DNA of 64,000 bases from Desulfuromonadaceae bacterium (GCA_028683435.1 JAQUIG010000012.1:1-64000); one strand, 5' to 3'. Shown: positions 1 to 8,632, counted from the stretch's first letter. The notes: generated from the sequence alone by a model not told the origin. A program made the numbers and translations.

Positions 1-2
1 TC

Positions 3-758
3 TGTCTGGAGTATCTCCAGGTGGAACACGTTTATGCGTCGGCGCTGCCGCTTGGGAGCGGTTTTGTCGAGACCGCCCACGGGCGCCTGTCTGTGCCTGC
101 CCCGGCGACTGCCGGACTTTTGAAAGGGTTACCGGTGCATGGCGATTGCGGTCCCGGAGAACGGGTGACGCCGACCGGAGCCGCCATTGTGGCGGCTCTG
201 GTCAGCGGATTCGGGAAACAGCCTGCCATGTTGCTGGATAAAACCGGTTGCGGCGCCGGAGGGAAGGATTATCCGGACTGTCCTAACATCCTGCGCGCTT
301 TTTTGGGGATGAGTGCCGAAAAAACTGGCCACGTCGATGATGTAATTGTTGTTGAGACGAATATCGACGACTCTACGCCCGAACTGCTCGGGTACGCCAT
401 GGAGCGCCTCCTTGAAGCGGGGGCGCTGGACGTATTTTTTACGCCGATTCAGATGAAGAAGGGTCGTCCCGGCGTGATGATGTCATTTCTCTGTCGCCCG
501 GAGCAGCTTGATCTGCTGTCTCAGGCTCTGCTGACCGAGACGTCGGCGATCGGCCTGCGCTATTACCGCGCGGATAGAATCGTCCTGCAGCGCCTGGTTG
601 TCGAACGGCAGACCGAATTCGGCCCGGTGCGGTTTAAGCAGGTTATGGACAGCAGCGGGAAGCTGTTGCGTACATCGCCTGAATACGAGGATTGCCGCCG
701 GATTGCCCGCGAAAAGGGAATCCCTTGTCGCTTGGTCATGGAGCGGTTGCAGCGCTGA
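3..758 (+). CDS. larC: Nickel pincer cofactor biosynthesis protein LarC, C-terminal part (5' truncated by window edge)
   Basis: Frame stays open to the window edge (LEYLQVEHVYASALPLGSGFVETAHGRLSVPAPAT...); HGRLSVPAPAT and VVETNIDDSTPE motifs are typical of LarC. Confidence 0.85.
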   Translation, partial: CLEYLQVEHVYASALPLGSGFVETAHGRLSVPAPATAGLLKGLPVHGDCGPGERVTPTGAAIVAALVSGFGKQPAMLLDKTGCGAGGKDYPDCPNILRAFLGMSAEKTGHVDDVIVVETNIDDSTPELLGYAMERLLEAGALDVFFTPIQMKKGRPGVMMSFLCRPEQLDLLSQALLTETSAIGLRYYRADRIVLQRLVVERQTEFGPVRFKQVMDSSGKLLRTSPEYEDCRRIAREKGIPCRLVMERLQR

Positions 759-772
759 GGAGTGACTGAAAT

Positions 773-2020
773 ATGAAAATTTCCACGTTAAGCATCGGCG
801 ACGAACTGATCTGCGGCCAACTGACCGACACGAATGCCGGCACGATCGCTTCCGCATTCCTTGCCGAAGGGTTGCGGATCCAGCGGCACCTTGCGGTAGG
901 TGACAATGAACCTGATATTATCGGGGCACTTGCCGACCTCGAACGGGTCAGCGATGCAATTATAGTAACCGGAGGGCTCGGACCAACCGCCGATGATTTG
1001 ACCTCACTGGCTGCGGCGAGAGCCACCGGCAGGCGTCTGGTTATCAATGAAGATGCCCGCAGTCATGCCCGCCTGATGTCAGGAAAACTGAAAAACCTGA
1101 TTTTCTGTCCCCTGAGTGACAAGCAGGTGATGATTCCGACCAAGTCTGCTCTGATCCCTAATCCGGGCGGCACCGCCTCCGGGTTCCACCTGATGCACAA
1201 CGGCTGTTTCATGTTTTTCCTGCCGGGTGTCCCGTCAGAGATGATCGTCATGCTGCATGACACGGTTATCCCTTTCATCCTTGAACGGGTAGGCAGAAAA
1301 CGGGTAATCCGTACCAGCACCCTGAACCTGTTCGGACCGTGTGAAGCGGAGGTGGATGAATTGCTGCTGGGGATCGCACAACCGGACCAGGGGCTTACGC
1401 TTGGTATCTGCGTGACGTTCCCCTGGATGAAGGTGACGCTTCGGGCAGAAGCGGATACTATCGAGGCGGCAACCGACCTTCTTCTGCCGGCGGTTAGCGC
1501 TGTGCGGGAAAGAGTGAAGGAGTATTGCTTCTCCTCCGGTGGCAGCAGTATGGATGATGCCGTGGCGGAGCTGTTTCGTGATCGGTGTCTGACTATTTCT
1601 TTGGCCGAGTCGTGCAGTGGCGGCCTGATCGCGAAACGGCTGACCGATATTCCCGGCAGTTCCCGGTATTTTTGCGAAGGCGCGGTGACCTATTCGAATG
1701 CTGCTAAAACGAGGTTGCTCGGGGTTCCTGCCGAACTGTTGAACAACGCCGGTGCGGTCAGTCCCGAGTGTGCCTCGGCGATGGCCAAGGGGATCAGGCA
1801 TGCTTCCGGCAGCGACCTGGGGTTGGCGGTTACCGGCATTGCCGGGCCGGATGGCGGTAGCGAAGAGAAACCGGTCGGCACGGTCTTCATTTCACTCGCG
1901 GCACCAGACGGTTGCTGGACCAAGCGTTTTCAATTCAGCGGTAACCGGGACGAGATTCGTACCATGACGGCGTGGACGGCTCTGGACTGGTTGCGACGGT
2001 ATCTGATGAAGAGGGGGTAG
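773..2020 (+). CDS. cinA: CinA family protein (competence/damage-inducible; nicotinamide-nucleotide amidohydrolase)
   Basis: 415 aa; N-terminal MoCF-like domain ([26 protein letters not shown]) and C-terminal amidohydrolase domain ([29 protein letters not shown]). Confidence 0.93.
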   Translation: MKISTLSIGDELICGQLTDTNAGTIASAFLAEGLRIQRHLAVGDNEPDIIGALADLERVSDAIIVTGGLGPTADDLTSLAAARATGRRLVINEDARSHARLMSGKLKNLIFCPLSDKQVMIPTKSALIPNPGGTASGFHLMHNGCFMFFLPGVPSEMIVMLHDTVIPFILERVGRKRVIRTSTLNLFGPCEAEVDELLLGIAQPDQGLTLGICVTFPWMKVTLRAEADTIEAATDLLLPAVSAVRERVKEYCFSSGGSSMDDAVAELFRDRCLTISLAESCSGGLIAKRLTDIPGSSRYFCEGAVTYSNAAKTRLLGVPAELLNNAGAVSPECASAMAKGIRHASGSDLGLAVTGIAGPDGGSEEKPVGTVFISLAAPDGCWTKRFQFSGNRDEIRTMTAWTALDWLRRYLMKRG

Positions 2021-2067
2021 GGCTGTGGCTTTCTTTGGTATCCCGGAGGGATGCCCTTGAGTGCGGT

Positions 2068-2103
2068 GAGGCTGACCGGGCTGGTTTTGGCCTGGTCAGC
2101 CTC
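2068..2103. repeat. Perfect 10-bp inverted repeat (GAGGCTGACC ... GGTCAGCCTC), intergenic
   Basis: Read directly; arms at 2068-2077 and 2094-2103 with a 16-nt spacer, downstream of cinA; no T-tract. Confidence 0.7.
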
Positions 2104-2241
2104 GTGTTATGGAGCCAGCTTGACGGTCATGCAGAATACAAAAACGGACAATAGATGATGCAGCATTCTCAGAGACAAGATGGCGTTTATCGGCAAAACT
2201 TTGTTGGGCCTCACAAAACCCCGTCCTCTGGGCGGAGTACT

Positions 2242-3039
2242 TTACTGTAACGACGGTTCATAAAAAAAGACCGGGTCCTTGCGTTCGCTACAGTTTTTGA
2301 TCAACATCTCGCGTCTGCCTTCTACCATGGGATGCTTCAGCTCTCTCGCTTTTTCGGGACAATATTTGACGCAGGCGCAGCACATGATGCAGTTCTTCGC
2401 ATCCGTTATGACGTCACTATTCACCGTAATGATAAAGGTTGGGCAAACTTTGGCGCAAATTGCACAAAGTGTACAGAGCTCGCGGTCGGTTTCGGGGGAA
2501 ATACCACCTAATGGAGCCCTTTCCTTGTAGGGTACGTCGCCAGGAATTTCCGGGGTTGCCTTGCCGCTTTGTTTCTGCAGTTCCTTGGCAATGATTGTCC
2601 CGAACTCCTTCGCCTTTTGCAGATCTGCCATATCGGGACGGTTGACGGCGATAGGCTGTTTGCTCGTTGAATAAGAATGCTCCCCGATAAAGGCACCGGC
2701 GGCGACTACCGTAAATCCCTTAGAGACAACAACATCCCGCAACTCAACAAGTGCATCTTCGAATGCGCGGTTGCCATAGAGGGCGACCAGCACGACAGGA
2801 ATACCGGTTGCTGACAACTTTTGTATCCGCCTCAGGACTATTTCCGGAGTCCTCCCCGCATAGACAGGAATACCGATGATGGCAAGGCCATCGTCAAGTT
2901 TCATGTCGAGACCTTGTTCCATCTGAGTCAGGTCGTAATGTTCACTCACAGGAGCATTGAGCCCTGCTGCAATCTGTTCAACAATTTTCTTAGTGGTTTT
3001 GGTCGGCGAAAAATAGATCAGGTGGGTTTTAGATACCAT
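2242..3039 (-). CDS. EFR1-type flavodoxin / 2x[4Fe-4S] ferredoxin fusion
   Basis: Flavodoxin-like N-terminus (IYFSPTKTTKKIVEQIA) plus C-terminal CTLCAICAKVCP and CIMCCACVKYCP. Start set at MVSKTHL, preceded by GGGGAA. Confidence 0.85.
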   Translation of the reverse strand: MVSKTHLIYFSPTKTTKKIVEQIAAGLNAPVSEHYDLTQMEQGLDMKLDDGLAIIGIPVYAGRTPEIVLRRIQKLSATGIPVVLVALYGNRAFEDALVELRDVVVSKGFTVVAAGAFIGEHSYSTSKQPIAVNRPDMADLQKAKEFGTIIAKELQKQSGKATPEIPGDVPYKERAPLGGISPETDRELCTLCAICAKVCPTFIITVNSDVITDAKNCIMCCACVKYCPEKARELKHPMVEGRREMLIKNCSERKDPVFFYEPSLQ

Positions 3040-3107
3040 GGTTCCCCTTCGTTTCTTGTGGGCGTTAAAGTCCACTGGCAGCTATACATCAGAGATTCAA
3101 ACATAAC

Positions 3108-3779
3108 CTACCTCGTACGTTTTTTAGCCCAGTATTCCCGTTCAAAAGGCCAGTAGTCCTTCATCATGTCAACGAGACCAGACATTCGTACTTTAAATTC
3201 CGCACGAAAACCATCCTGTTCAGGGTAGACCCGTTTGTCCTTGATACTCTTGCAGAGATCCTGACCGAGGGCACGGGCTTTAGCGTAGAGGTTTTCTTCA
3301 TCCGGAAATGTCCGGACCCCGGCTATCGGCGATCCGGCACCGCCGACAGAGGTGGCACCGAGGGTGTTCACGAAGCGGCTCATATATGAGAGCACTTCAT
3401 CATCCCCTCCTCCTCCAGAGGTTTCAACCATGGCGACATACTTTCCTTCCAGAGCCATGCAGTGAATCAGACCGTTACAACGATCGAACAGGGCTTTCAT
3501 CTGAGCAGAGACACTGAAGATGTAGTTCGGGCTGGCCAGAATAAAACCGTCGCACGCGAGCAGCTTCTCTTTGATAATTTCATAATCATCATTGATGTTG
3601 CAGATACCGGTTTTGTGACAGAGGTCACAGGCGACGCAAGGCTGGACATTCAAGGTTTTCAGGGAGAGGATTTCTATTTCTTCTCCTGATTCCTCTACGC
3701 CGACAAGTACTTCATTCAGCAGCCTGCCGGTGTTGCCCTGCATACCTTTTGGGCTGGCTATTACAGCGAGTATTTTCAT
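3108..3779 (-). CDS. Flavodoxin family / iron-sulfur flavoprotein-like NAD(P)H-dependent oxidoreductase
   Basis: ASPKGMQGNTGRLLNEVL FMN-binding start; CVACDLCHKTGIC cysteine motif; ASPNYIFSVSAQMKALFDRC. Confidence 0.85.
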   Translation of the reverse strand: MKILAVIASPKGMQGNTGRLLNEVLVGVEESGEEIEILSLKTLNVQPCVACDLCHKTGICNINDDYEIIKEKLLACDGFILASPNYIFSVSAQMKALFDRCNGLIHCMALEGKYVAMVETSGGGGDDEVLSYMSRFVNTLGATSVGGAGSPIAGVRTFPDEENLYAKARALGQDLCKSIKDKRVYPEQDGFRAEFKVRMSGLVDMMKDYWPFEREYWAKKRTR

Positions 3780-4150
3780 CAGTCATCTCCCAATGCCATC
3801 TAAGTAAGTTTGTTTTTCATAATCTGTGGAATATATTCAGACACGTGATGATACTACCATTATTCTCGTCCATTAGGAAGCGGCCCCTAGGTTTTGCGGG
3901 GTCGGACCAAGCTAACTGCTTTAAATGCTGCGTTTTATATTTTCCCCGGTGGGCTGTATCTATTTGTGCTGTTCCTGAAAATATACCCGCAAATACCCGT
4001 CTGTTTCAGATATAACCAACCTTTATATTTTCCATGCTTGTAATTTCCCTGCCAGCTGAGCAACAATATGCAGATGCACATCCTTTCCTCCCATAACGAC
4101 ACGACCGTCGGCTGCACACTTCAGAAAACGCCGGAAACTGTGGGCACAGC

Positions 4151-5110
4151 ATGACGGTGCTCCCGTGGCAAACCGGAACCACACCGCTGATGCTGGCGCC
4201 GATGCAGGGGCTGACCAACCGGGCCTTGCGCTCCTATTTCATCGAACATGTCCGGCCCGACGTTATCTTTACCGAGTTCATGCGTGTCAATACAGCACCG
4301 GCGGGAGCGGGGCTCACCGCTGCCGACCTGCGGGATGTCGCCACCGAGCAGGAGGGTGTGCCGCTGGTGGTGCAGTTGGTGGGGCATGAGCGGATAGCGC
4401 TGGTCCTGGCGGCCCGGGTCGCACAGGGTGCTGGCGCCGCACATATCAACCTCAACATGGGGTGCCCCTATGGCCGGATGGGGGGCGGCCAGACCGGTGG
4501 CGGGATGCTCCGCTGTCCGGACAATCTTGCGGAGGTCATCCCCGCCTTGCGGGATGCGGTCAACGGCTCCTTCTCCGTCAAGATCCGGGCCGGGTACGAC
4601 GATCCGGACCAGATCCTGTCGCTGCTGCTGCTCTTCGAGTCGAGCGGGGTGGATTTCCTGGTGCTGCATCCCCGTACCGTGGTCCAGAAGTACGAAGGTA
4701 GTGCCGACCATGCAGTGACCGCCCGGGTGGTGCGGGAGACCCGGCTGCCGGTGATTGCCAACGGGGATATCCGGAGCGCTGTCGATGGCGAACGGCTGCT
4801 GGGCGAGACCGGCGCTGCCGGACTGATGCTGGGACGGGGGGCGATTGCCGACCCGGCGCTGTTCCGGCGCCTGCGGGGAGTGGTGAACCGCGAGCCCGGC
4901 CGGGAAGAACGGAGATCGGAGCTTGACCGCTATCTGCGGGAGATGCTGATACGCTATGGCCAGCTGTTCTGCGGCGATACGCAGGTGCTGAACAAGGTCA
5001 AGGAGATCATCGCGTACCTGGATGATCCGGAACTGTCAAAACTGCTCAAGGAACTGCGGCGGGCCAAAACCGTGCGTGCGTTTGAAACTGCTCTTCACGG
5101 GCTGCGCTGA
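4151..5110 (+). CDS. tRNA-dihydrouridine synthase family protein
   Basis: LAPMQGLTNRALRSYF, NLNMGCPYGRM, VKIRAGYDD, HPRTVVQKYEG, VIANGDIRS, LMLGRGAIADP: Dus family hallmarks. Confidence 0.9.
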   Translation: MTVLPWQTGTTPLMLAPMQGLTNRALRSYFIEHVRPDVIFTEFMRVNTAPAGAGLTAADLRDVATEQEGVPLVVQLVGHERIALVLAARVAQGAGAAHINLNMGCPYGRMGGGQTGGGMLRCPDNLAEVIPALRDAVNGSFSVKIRAGYDDPDQILSLLLLFESSGVDFLVLHPRTVVQKYEGSADHAVTARVVRETRLPVIANGDIRSAVDGERLLGETGAAGLMLGRGAIADPALFRRLRGVVNREPGREERRSELDRYLREMLIRYGQLFCGDTQVLNKVKEIIAYLDDPELSKLLKELRRAKTVRAFETALHGLR

Positions 5111-5160
5111 TTCTGTGAAATTTCTGTAAAAACGTCTTGACCCGTCTACCGTTTCTCTGT

Positions 5161-5433
5161 TTAGCGTTGTAAATTACCAACAAATTGCAGCCCGATTTGA
5201 TTAAGATTAATTCTGACAACTTTGCATAAAAATTTAACTGGAGCTAATATTACAGTGTTTAAAATGCCCGTTTCGCCAACCCGAATGTGCTCTTGTTCTG
5301 CAGCGGTCACTTCAATCAATGCTCCACTCGTTGAGATATTATCAACCAGACAATTATATGTTGTGCCATTAATATCCATCTGGCCCTCTGATATAAATGT
5401 GAATCTTTCATCACTTCGCTTTTTATTGTGCAT
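5161..5433 (-). CDS. PilZ domain protein (putative c-di-GMP receptor)
   Basis: RxxxR (RSDER) near the N-terminus and DNISTSGALIEV (D/NxSxxG). Start set at MHNKKRSDERF, preceded by GGAGATCTTT. Confidence 0.8.
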   Translation of the reverse strand: MHNKKRSDERFTFISEGQMDINGTTYNCLVDNISTSGALIEVTAAEQEHIRVGETGILNTVILAPVKFLCKVVRINLNQIGLQFVGNLQR

Positions 5434-5508
5434 AAAGATCTCCATGCTGTGAATCGGACTGAGGTAGTCAACAACGGACACGTTGTACGGAATATGATGA
5501 AGGCAAAA

Positions 5509-5760
5509 TTATGTGAAAGTAGAGAAGTTCTGCTGCAGTAACTTAATAATTTTTTCTGTTGGAAGCGATGTTCCGGCAAACATCACAATCCCATTTATTA
5601 TCAGTGCAGGTGCCGATTTTACCCCATATAACATAATGGTCTTGATATCATTTATCATAACAACTTTCCCGTTCACGCCGCATTCTTTTAAGGCTTCCAA
5701 TACATTGCCAAATATGGAATTGCGGATTTTACCAACATTCTCGATGACTTCAATTTTCAT
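5509..5760 (-). CDS. Small thioredoxin-like protein (redox-active disulfide protein 2 type), active-site CXXC absent
   Basis: MKIEVIENVGKIRNSIFGNVLEALKECG...DIKTIMLYGVKSAPALIINGIVMFAG resembles the family, but the expected G-C-x-x-C is V-G-K-I. GGAGG precedes the ATG. Confidence 0.7.
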   Translation of the reverse strand: MKIEVIENVGKIRNSIFGNVLEALKECGVNGKVVMINDIKTIMLYGVKSAPALIINGIVMFAGTSLPTEKIIKLLQQNFSTFT

Positions 5761-5871
5761 TTTATCCTCCATCGGGATAGTGTTCTTTACTCTTGCACGT
5801 ATATCGTTAACATCAAAATATGGAGTGAGTATGGAAGAAATGAGGAATTAGAAAGGTATCGTAATAAGATT

Positions 5872-5915
5872 AAAAGGGGTTAGGCTGCTTTTCGGAAATA
5901 TAACCTGCCCCTTTT
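5872..5915. repeat. Intergenic hairpin (AAAAGGGGTTAGG ... CCTGCCCCTTTT)
   Basis: Inverted repeat read directly; A-run before and T-run after, so it could terminate in either direction or be a REP-like unit. Confidence 0.6.
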
Positions 5916-5932
5916 AAAGTCCGCTGGTATTG

Positions 5933-5996
5933 AGGATAATTAGTGGAACGCCCCATATTTCTTGATAAGAGGCGTTTCACTAATTGTGGCCCTGTC
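5933..5996. repeat. Short intergenic repeat, copy 1 (AGGATAATTAG ... CTAATTGTGGCCCTGTC), with internal imperfect 15-bp inverted repeat at 5938-5985
   Basis: Ends match copy 2 at 7096-7146 (11/11 on the left end, 15/17 on the right end). Confidence 0.6.
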
Positions 5997-6019
5997 TATT
6001 AAGCCTAATAACGCCTGCC

Positions 6020-6778
6020 TTACGGGGCAGAAATGGTATTTGCGATTAAAGTAACCGCGGTCTGTGCCAACGCTCTACCGCTCAGCGTTGCGCCGGTATT
6101 CATCGAGATCAGCGTTTGACTCAAGATAATTCCCTTGACGTCAGCCGTTGTTCCAAGGGTCGCTTTGCCAGAAACCTGCCAGAATATGTTCTTGGCCTGC
6201 GCACCGCCGACAAGGTTAAACTTGGCGGCATTGTTCACAACAAGATCTCCAGCTATCTGAAAGATCCAGACGTCGTTTGGGCCGCCCGCGAGAGTGATTC
6301 CGGCATTTGTGATTAAAACTCCTGTTCCCCATTTGTAGAGGCCGGGCAGAAGTGTCCGCCCACTAATATCTCCGCCGCCCAGTTCAATGAAATCAGGTGA
6401 TTTTCTCCCGGCGGCGTCAGTGAACGCGGTTTTCATGTCGCTTATAGCAGTGGTCATTTTAGTAGGAGTAGGCGGAGCATAATCAGCTGCATATATTTTT
6501 TCGGTCACTAATGACGACGTAGAAAATGTATTCGTGGAATCCGCGATCAGTCCAAACCCCGTCATGGCAGTTGCGGTGATAGGACTAACTCCCATATCTC
6601 CAACAACTGTGGTGGTTCCGGTGGTTGTGATTCCTGTTTCTGTCAGAATGGTAAAACTCCCGGCTGTCCCAAGGTCTACTGGCGTGGGACCTGCTGCAGT
6701 TGCACCTGTGGCAAAGGTCAAAACACTCATAACTGCCATACTTGCAAGGTAAGCTTTCTGTCGCTTGAATCTTTTCAT
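6020..6778 (-). CDS. Secreted DUF3494 / 'ice-binding family' protein
   Basis: Signal peptide (MKRFKRQKAYLASMAVMSVLTFATGATAA) then VDLGTAGSFTILTETGITTTGTTTVVGDMGVSP...LPGLYKWGTGVLITNAGITLAGGPNDVWIFQIAGDL...NIFWQVSGKATLGTTADVKGIILSQTLISMNTGATLSGRALAQTAVTL. Start set at MKRF, preceded by AAGGAGAT. Confidence 0.85.
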   Translation of the reverse strand: MKRFKRQKAYLASMAVMSVLTFATGATAAGPTPVDLGTAGSFTILTETGITTTGTTTVVGDMGVSPITATAMTGFGLIADSTNTFSTSSLVTEKIYAADYAPPTPTKMTTAISDMKTAFTDAAGRKSPDFIELGGGDISGRTLLPGLYKWGTGVLITNAGITLAGGPNDVWIFQIAGDLVVNNAAKFNLVGGAQAKNIFWQVSGKATLGTTADVKGIILSQTLISMNTGATLSGRALAQTAVTLIANTISAP

Positions 6779-6899
6779 GGAAATCTCCTTTTTTGAGCTA
6801 CTGTTCATAACATGAAGCCGGTCGGTATAAATGTTTGCGCCGATCCGGACGCTACAACTGAGTTGTTATGGGTCACCTCCCGTGTCGAATTTTGAACAC

Positions 6900-6949
6900 A
6901 AAAAAGCCGGGGCCTTGTATCGTGTGTGCGATATTTCGGCGACCCGGCT
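6900..6949 (-). terminator. Intrinsic terminator (riboswitch expression platform)
   Basis: Minus strand: AGCCGGG tc GCC gaaa TATCG cacaca CGATA caa GGC CCCGGCT TTTTT; nested complementary arms followed by a T-run. Confidence 0.85.
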
Positions 6950-7013
6950 GTCTCGTTGAGACCCTTAGGTTTTCCGTCCTATCCTCACGGATAGTTTAGT
7001 ATTGTCGTGTATC
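6930..7013 (-). ncRNA. GEMM-I riboswitch aptamer, predicted 3',3'-cGAMP-selective (GEMM-Ib)
   Basis: Minus strand: GATACACGACAATACTAAACTATCCGTGAGGATAGGACGGAAAACCTAAGGGTCTCAACGAGACAGCCGGGTCGCCGAAATATC. Has CTATCC-GTGA-GGATAG, GTCTC-AAC-GAGAC, GGACGGAAAACC and AGCCGGGT.GCCGAA; base preceding CTAAAC is A. Confidence 0.88.
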
Positions 7014-7095
7014 TGTTGTAACTTTTGCAGTGATGCCAACCGTACACCCACGTGAAATTAAAGCAAGCATAAAATTTTCAGGCAAAAGCCAGCGA

Positions 7096-7146
7096 AGGAT
7101 AATTAGGCGGATTAATAAGGGGAGTGCCCCTGATTGTGGACCTGTC
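7096..7146. repeat. Short intergenic repeat, copy 2 (AGGATAATTAG ... CTGATTGTGGACCTGTC)
   Basis: Ends match copy 1 at 5933-5996, same orientation. Confidence 0.6.
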
Positions 7147-7212
7147 GTACATTTGACCTGTGCGGGAACTTTAGGTATGATGCGGGAACGAAACGAAGGG
7201 ATCAAACTGCAG

Positions 7213-7803
7213 ATGCATCATTTGAAATATTTAGCCGGCTATTCACTGCAGATAACGGCCCAGGTGGCGGAACTGGTAGCGGAAAACCGATTGGGCAGCG
7301 TTATTGTGCAGAGATATCCGAAAGCGCACGATGTCAGAACTGATAAGGCACTCTATGACTTTACCGTCGATATCAAGAACGAGTTCATGCGCACCGCCCA
7401 GCCGCTGAGCAGGGTTCTATACGACGGGAAGATCCATGTGATCAACAACGCCCTGGGGACCCACACATTTGTATCACGTGTACAAGGTGGCAAGCTGAAG
7501 GCAAAGCACGAAATCCGCATAGCGTCGGTCTTTCGGGACGCTCCGGGAGAATTTCTGAAAATGATTGTCGTGCACGAGTTGGCGCACTTGAAGGAGAAGG
7601 AGCACAACAAGGCTTTCTACCAACTCTGCAGATATATGGAACCCACCTATCACCAGCTGGAATTTGATACGCGGCTGTTCCTGACCCATGTGGAGATGGC
7701 TGGGTCACCGTACCTATCCCGAGGAACTTCTGCGGGCCGGTCGTCAGCCCGCAAGAGCCTGAATAGTATGAAGTCTGAGACAGGTCTTTTTGAATGTAGG
7801 TAA
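7213..7803 (+). CDS. YgjP-like / M48-type (DUF45) metallopeptidase
   Basis: VVHELAHLKEKEHNKAFYQLCRYMEP zinc protease motif; start set at MHHLKYLAG because the upstream part overlaps repeat copy 2. Confidence 0.75.
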   Translation: MHHLKYLAGYSLQITAQVAELVAENRLGSVIVQRYPKAHDVRTDKALYDFTVDIKNEFMRTAQPLSRVLYDGKIHVINNALGTHTFVSRVQGGKLKAKHEIRIASVFRDAPGEFLKMIVVHELAHLKEKEHNKAFYQLCRYMEPTYHQLEFDTRLFLTHVEMAGSPYLSRGTSAGRSSARKSLNSMKSETGLFECR

Positions 7804-7824
7804 AAACAGCTTTTAGAGGACGAT

Positions 7825-8628
7825 ATGCCGGAACTCCCGGAAGTGGAAGTAACCCGTCGCCGGTTGGAGCGCGAGCTGGTGGGGAGCCGATTCAAGGAGG
7901 TGGTACTCCGCGTTAAGAAGCTCCGCCTGCCGCTGCCGACTGATCTTGCGCAGGTACTGCCGGGATTGAAAATATTGAGCATTGACCGGCGAGGGAAGTA
8001 CCTGCTGTTCGACTGTGAGGTGGGCTGGCTGCTCGTGCATCTGGGTATGACCGGGTTCCTGCGACTGCTGCGTGGCACCCCCCCACCGGGCAAACATGAT
8101 CATATCGATTTCATCTTTGACGACGGCCACCTGCTCCGTTTTCATGACCCGCGTAAATTCGGGACAATAGCCTGGATTTACGGTGATCCGCAACTGCACC
8201 CGCTCCTCAAAGGGATCGGTCCTGAACCGTTGAACGATACATTTGATGGTTCGTATCTCTTTGGTGTCAGCAGAAACAGGAAAGTTTCGATCAAGCAGTT
8301 GATTATGAACAGTTCTGTTGTGGCCGGGGTGGGAAACATCTACGCAAACGAGGCGCTGTTTCGTGCCCGCATCCGCCCGGATCGTGCCGCCGGGACTCTG
8401 ACCCTTCTGGAGAGTACAGAACTCGCTGCGGCTATCCGCGAGGTGCTGGAAGTCTCAATCGGTGAGGGGGATACCTTCCGGGTAGCAGAGGATACTGTTG
8501 CCTATTACCCGCAGGCGTTAAAGGTTTACGGGCGGGGTCGGAAGCGCTGTCCCAGCTGCGCAGAGCCTCTTGAAGAGACCAGACTCGGGGGGCGGAGCAC
8601 GGTTTTCTGCCGCAGCTGTCAGAAATGA
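7825..8628 (+). CDS. mutM: Formamidopyrimidine-DNA glycosylase
   Basis: MPELPEVEVTRRRLE start, HLGMTG, GVGNIYANEALF, C-terminal zinc finger CPSCAEPLEETRLGGRSTVFCRSCQK. Confidence 0.97.
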   Translation: MPELPEVEVTRRRLERELVGSRFKEVVLRVKKLRLPLPTDLAQVLPGLKILSIDRRGKYLLFDCEVGWLLVHLGMTGFLRLLRGTPPPGKHDHIDFIFDDGHLLRFHDPRKFGTIAWIYGDPQLHPLLKGIGPEPLNDTFDGSYLFGVSRNRKVSIKQLIMNSSVVAGVGNIYANEALFRARIRPDRAAGTLTLLESTELAAAIREVLEVSIGEGDTFRVAEDTVAYYPQALKVYGRGRKRCPSCAEPLEETRLGGRSTVFCRSCQK

Positions 8629-8632
8629 TTCT

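Noticed and set aside
3830-4020. GC-rich hairpin-like stretch (GGCCCCTAGGTTTTGCGGGGTC) between the flavodoxin and dihydrouridine synthase genes, considered as another riboswitch
   Set aside because: The GEMM-I P2/P3 elements could not be built on either strand; at most an unassigned local hairpin.
7020-7080. Possible sigma54 promoter (TGGCATCACTGCAAA, minus strand) upstream of the riboswitch
   Set aside because: GG-to-GC spacing is 7 nt rather than the required 10.
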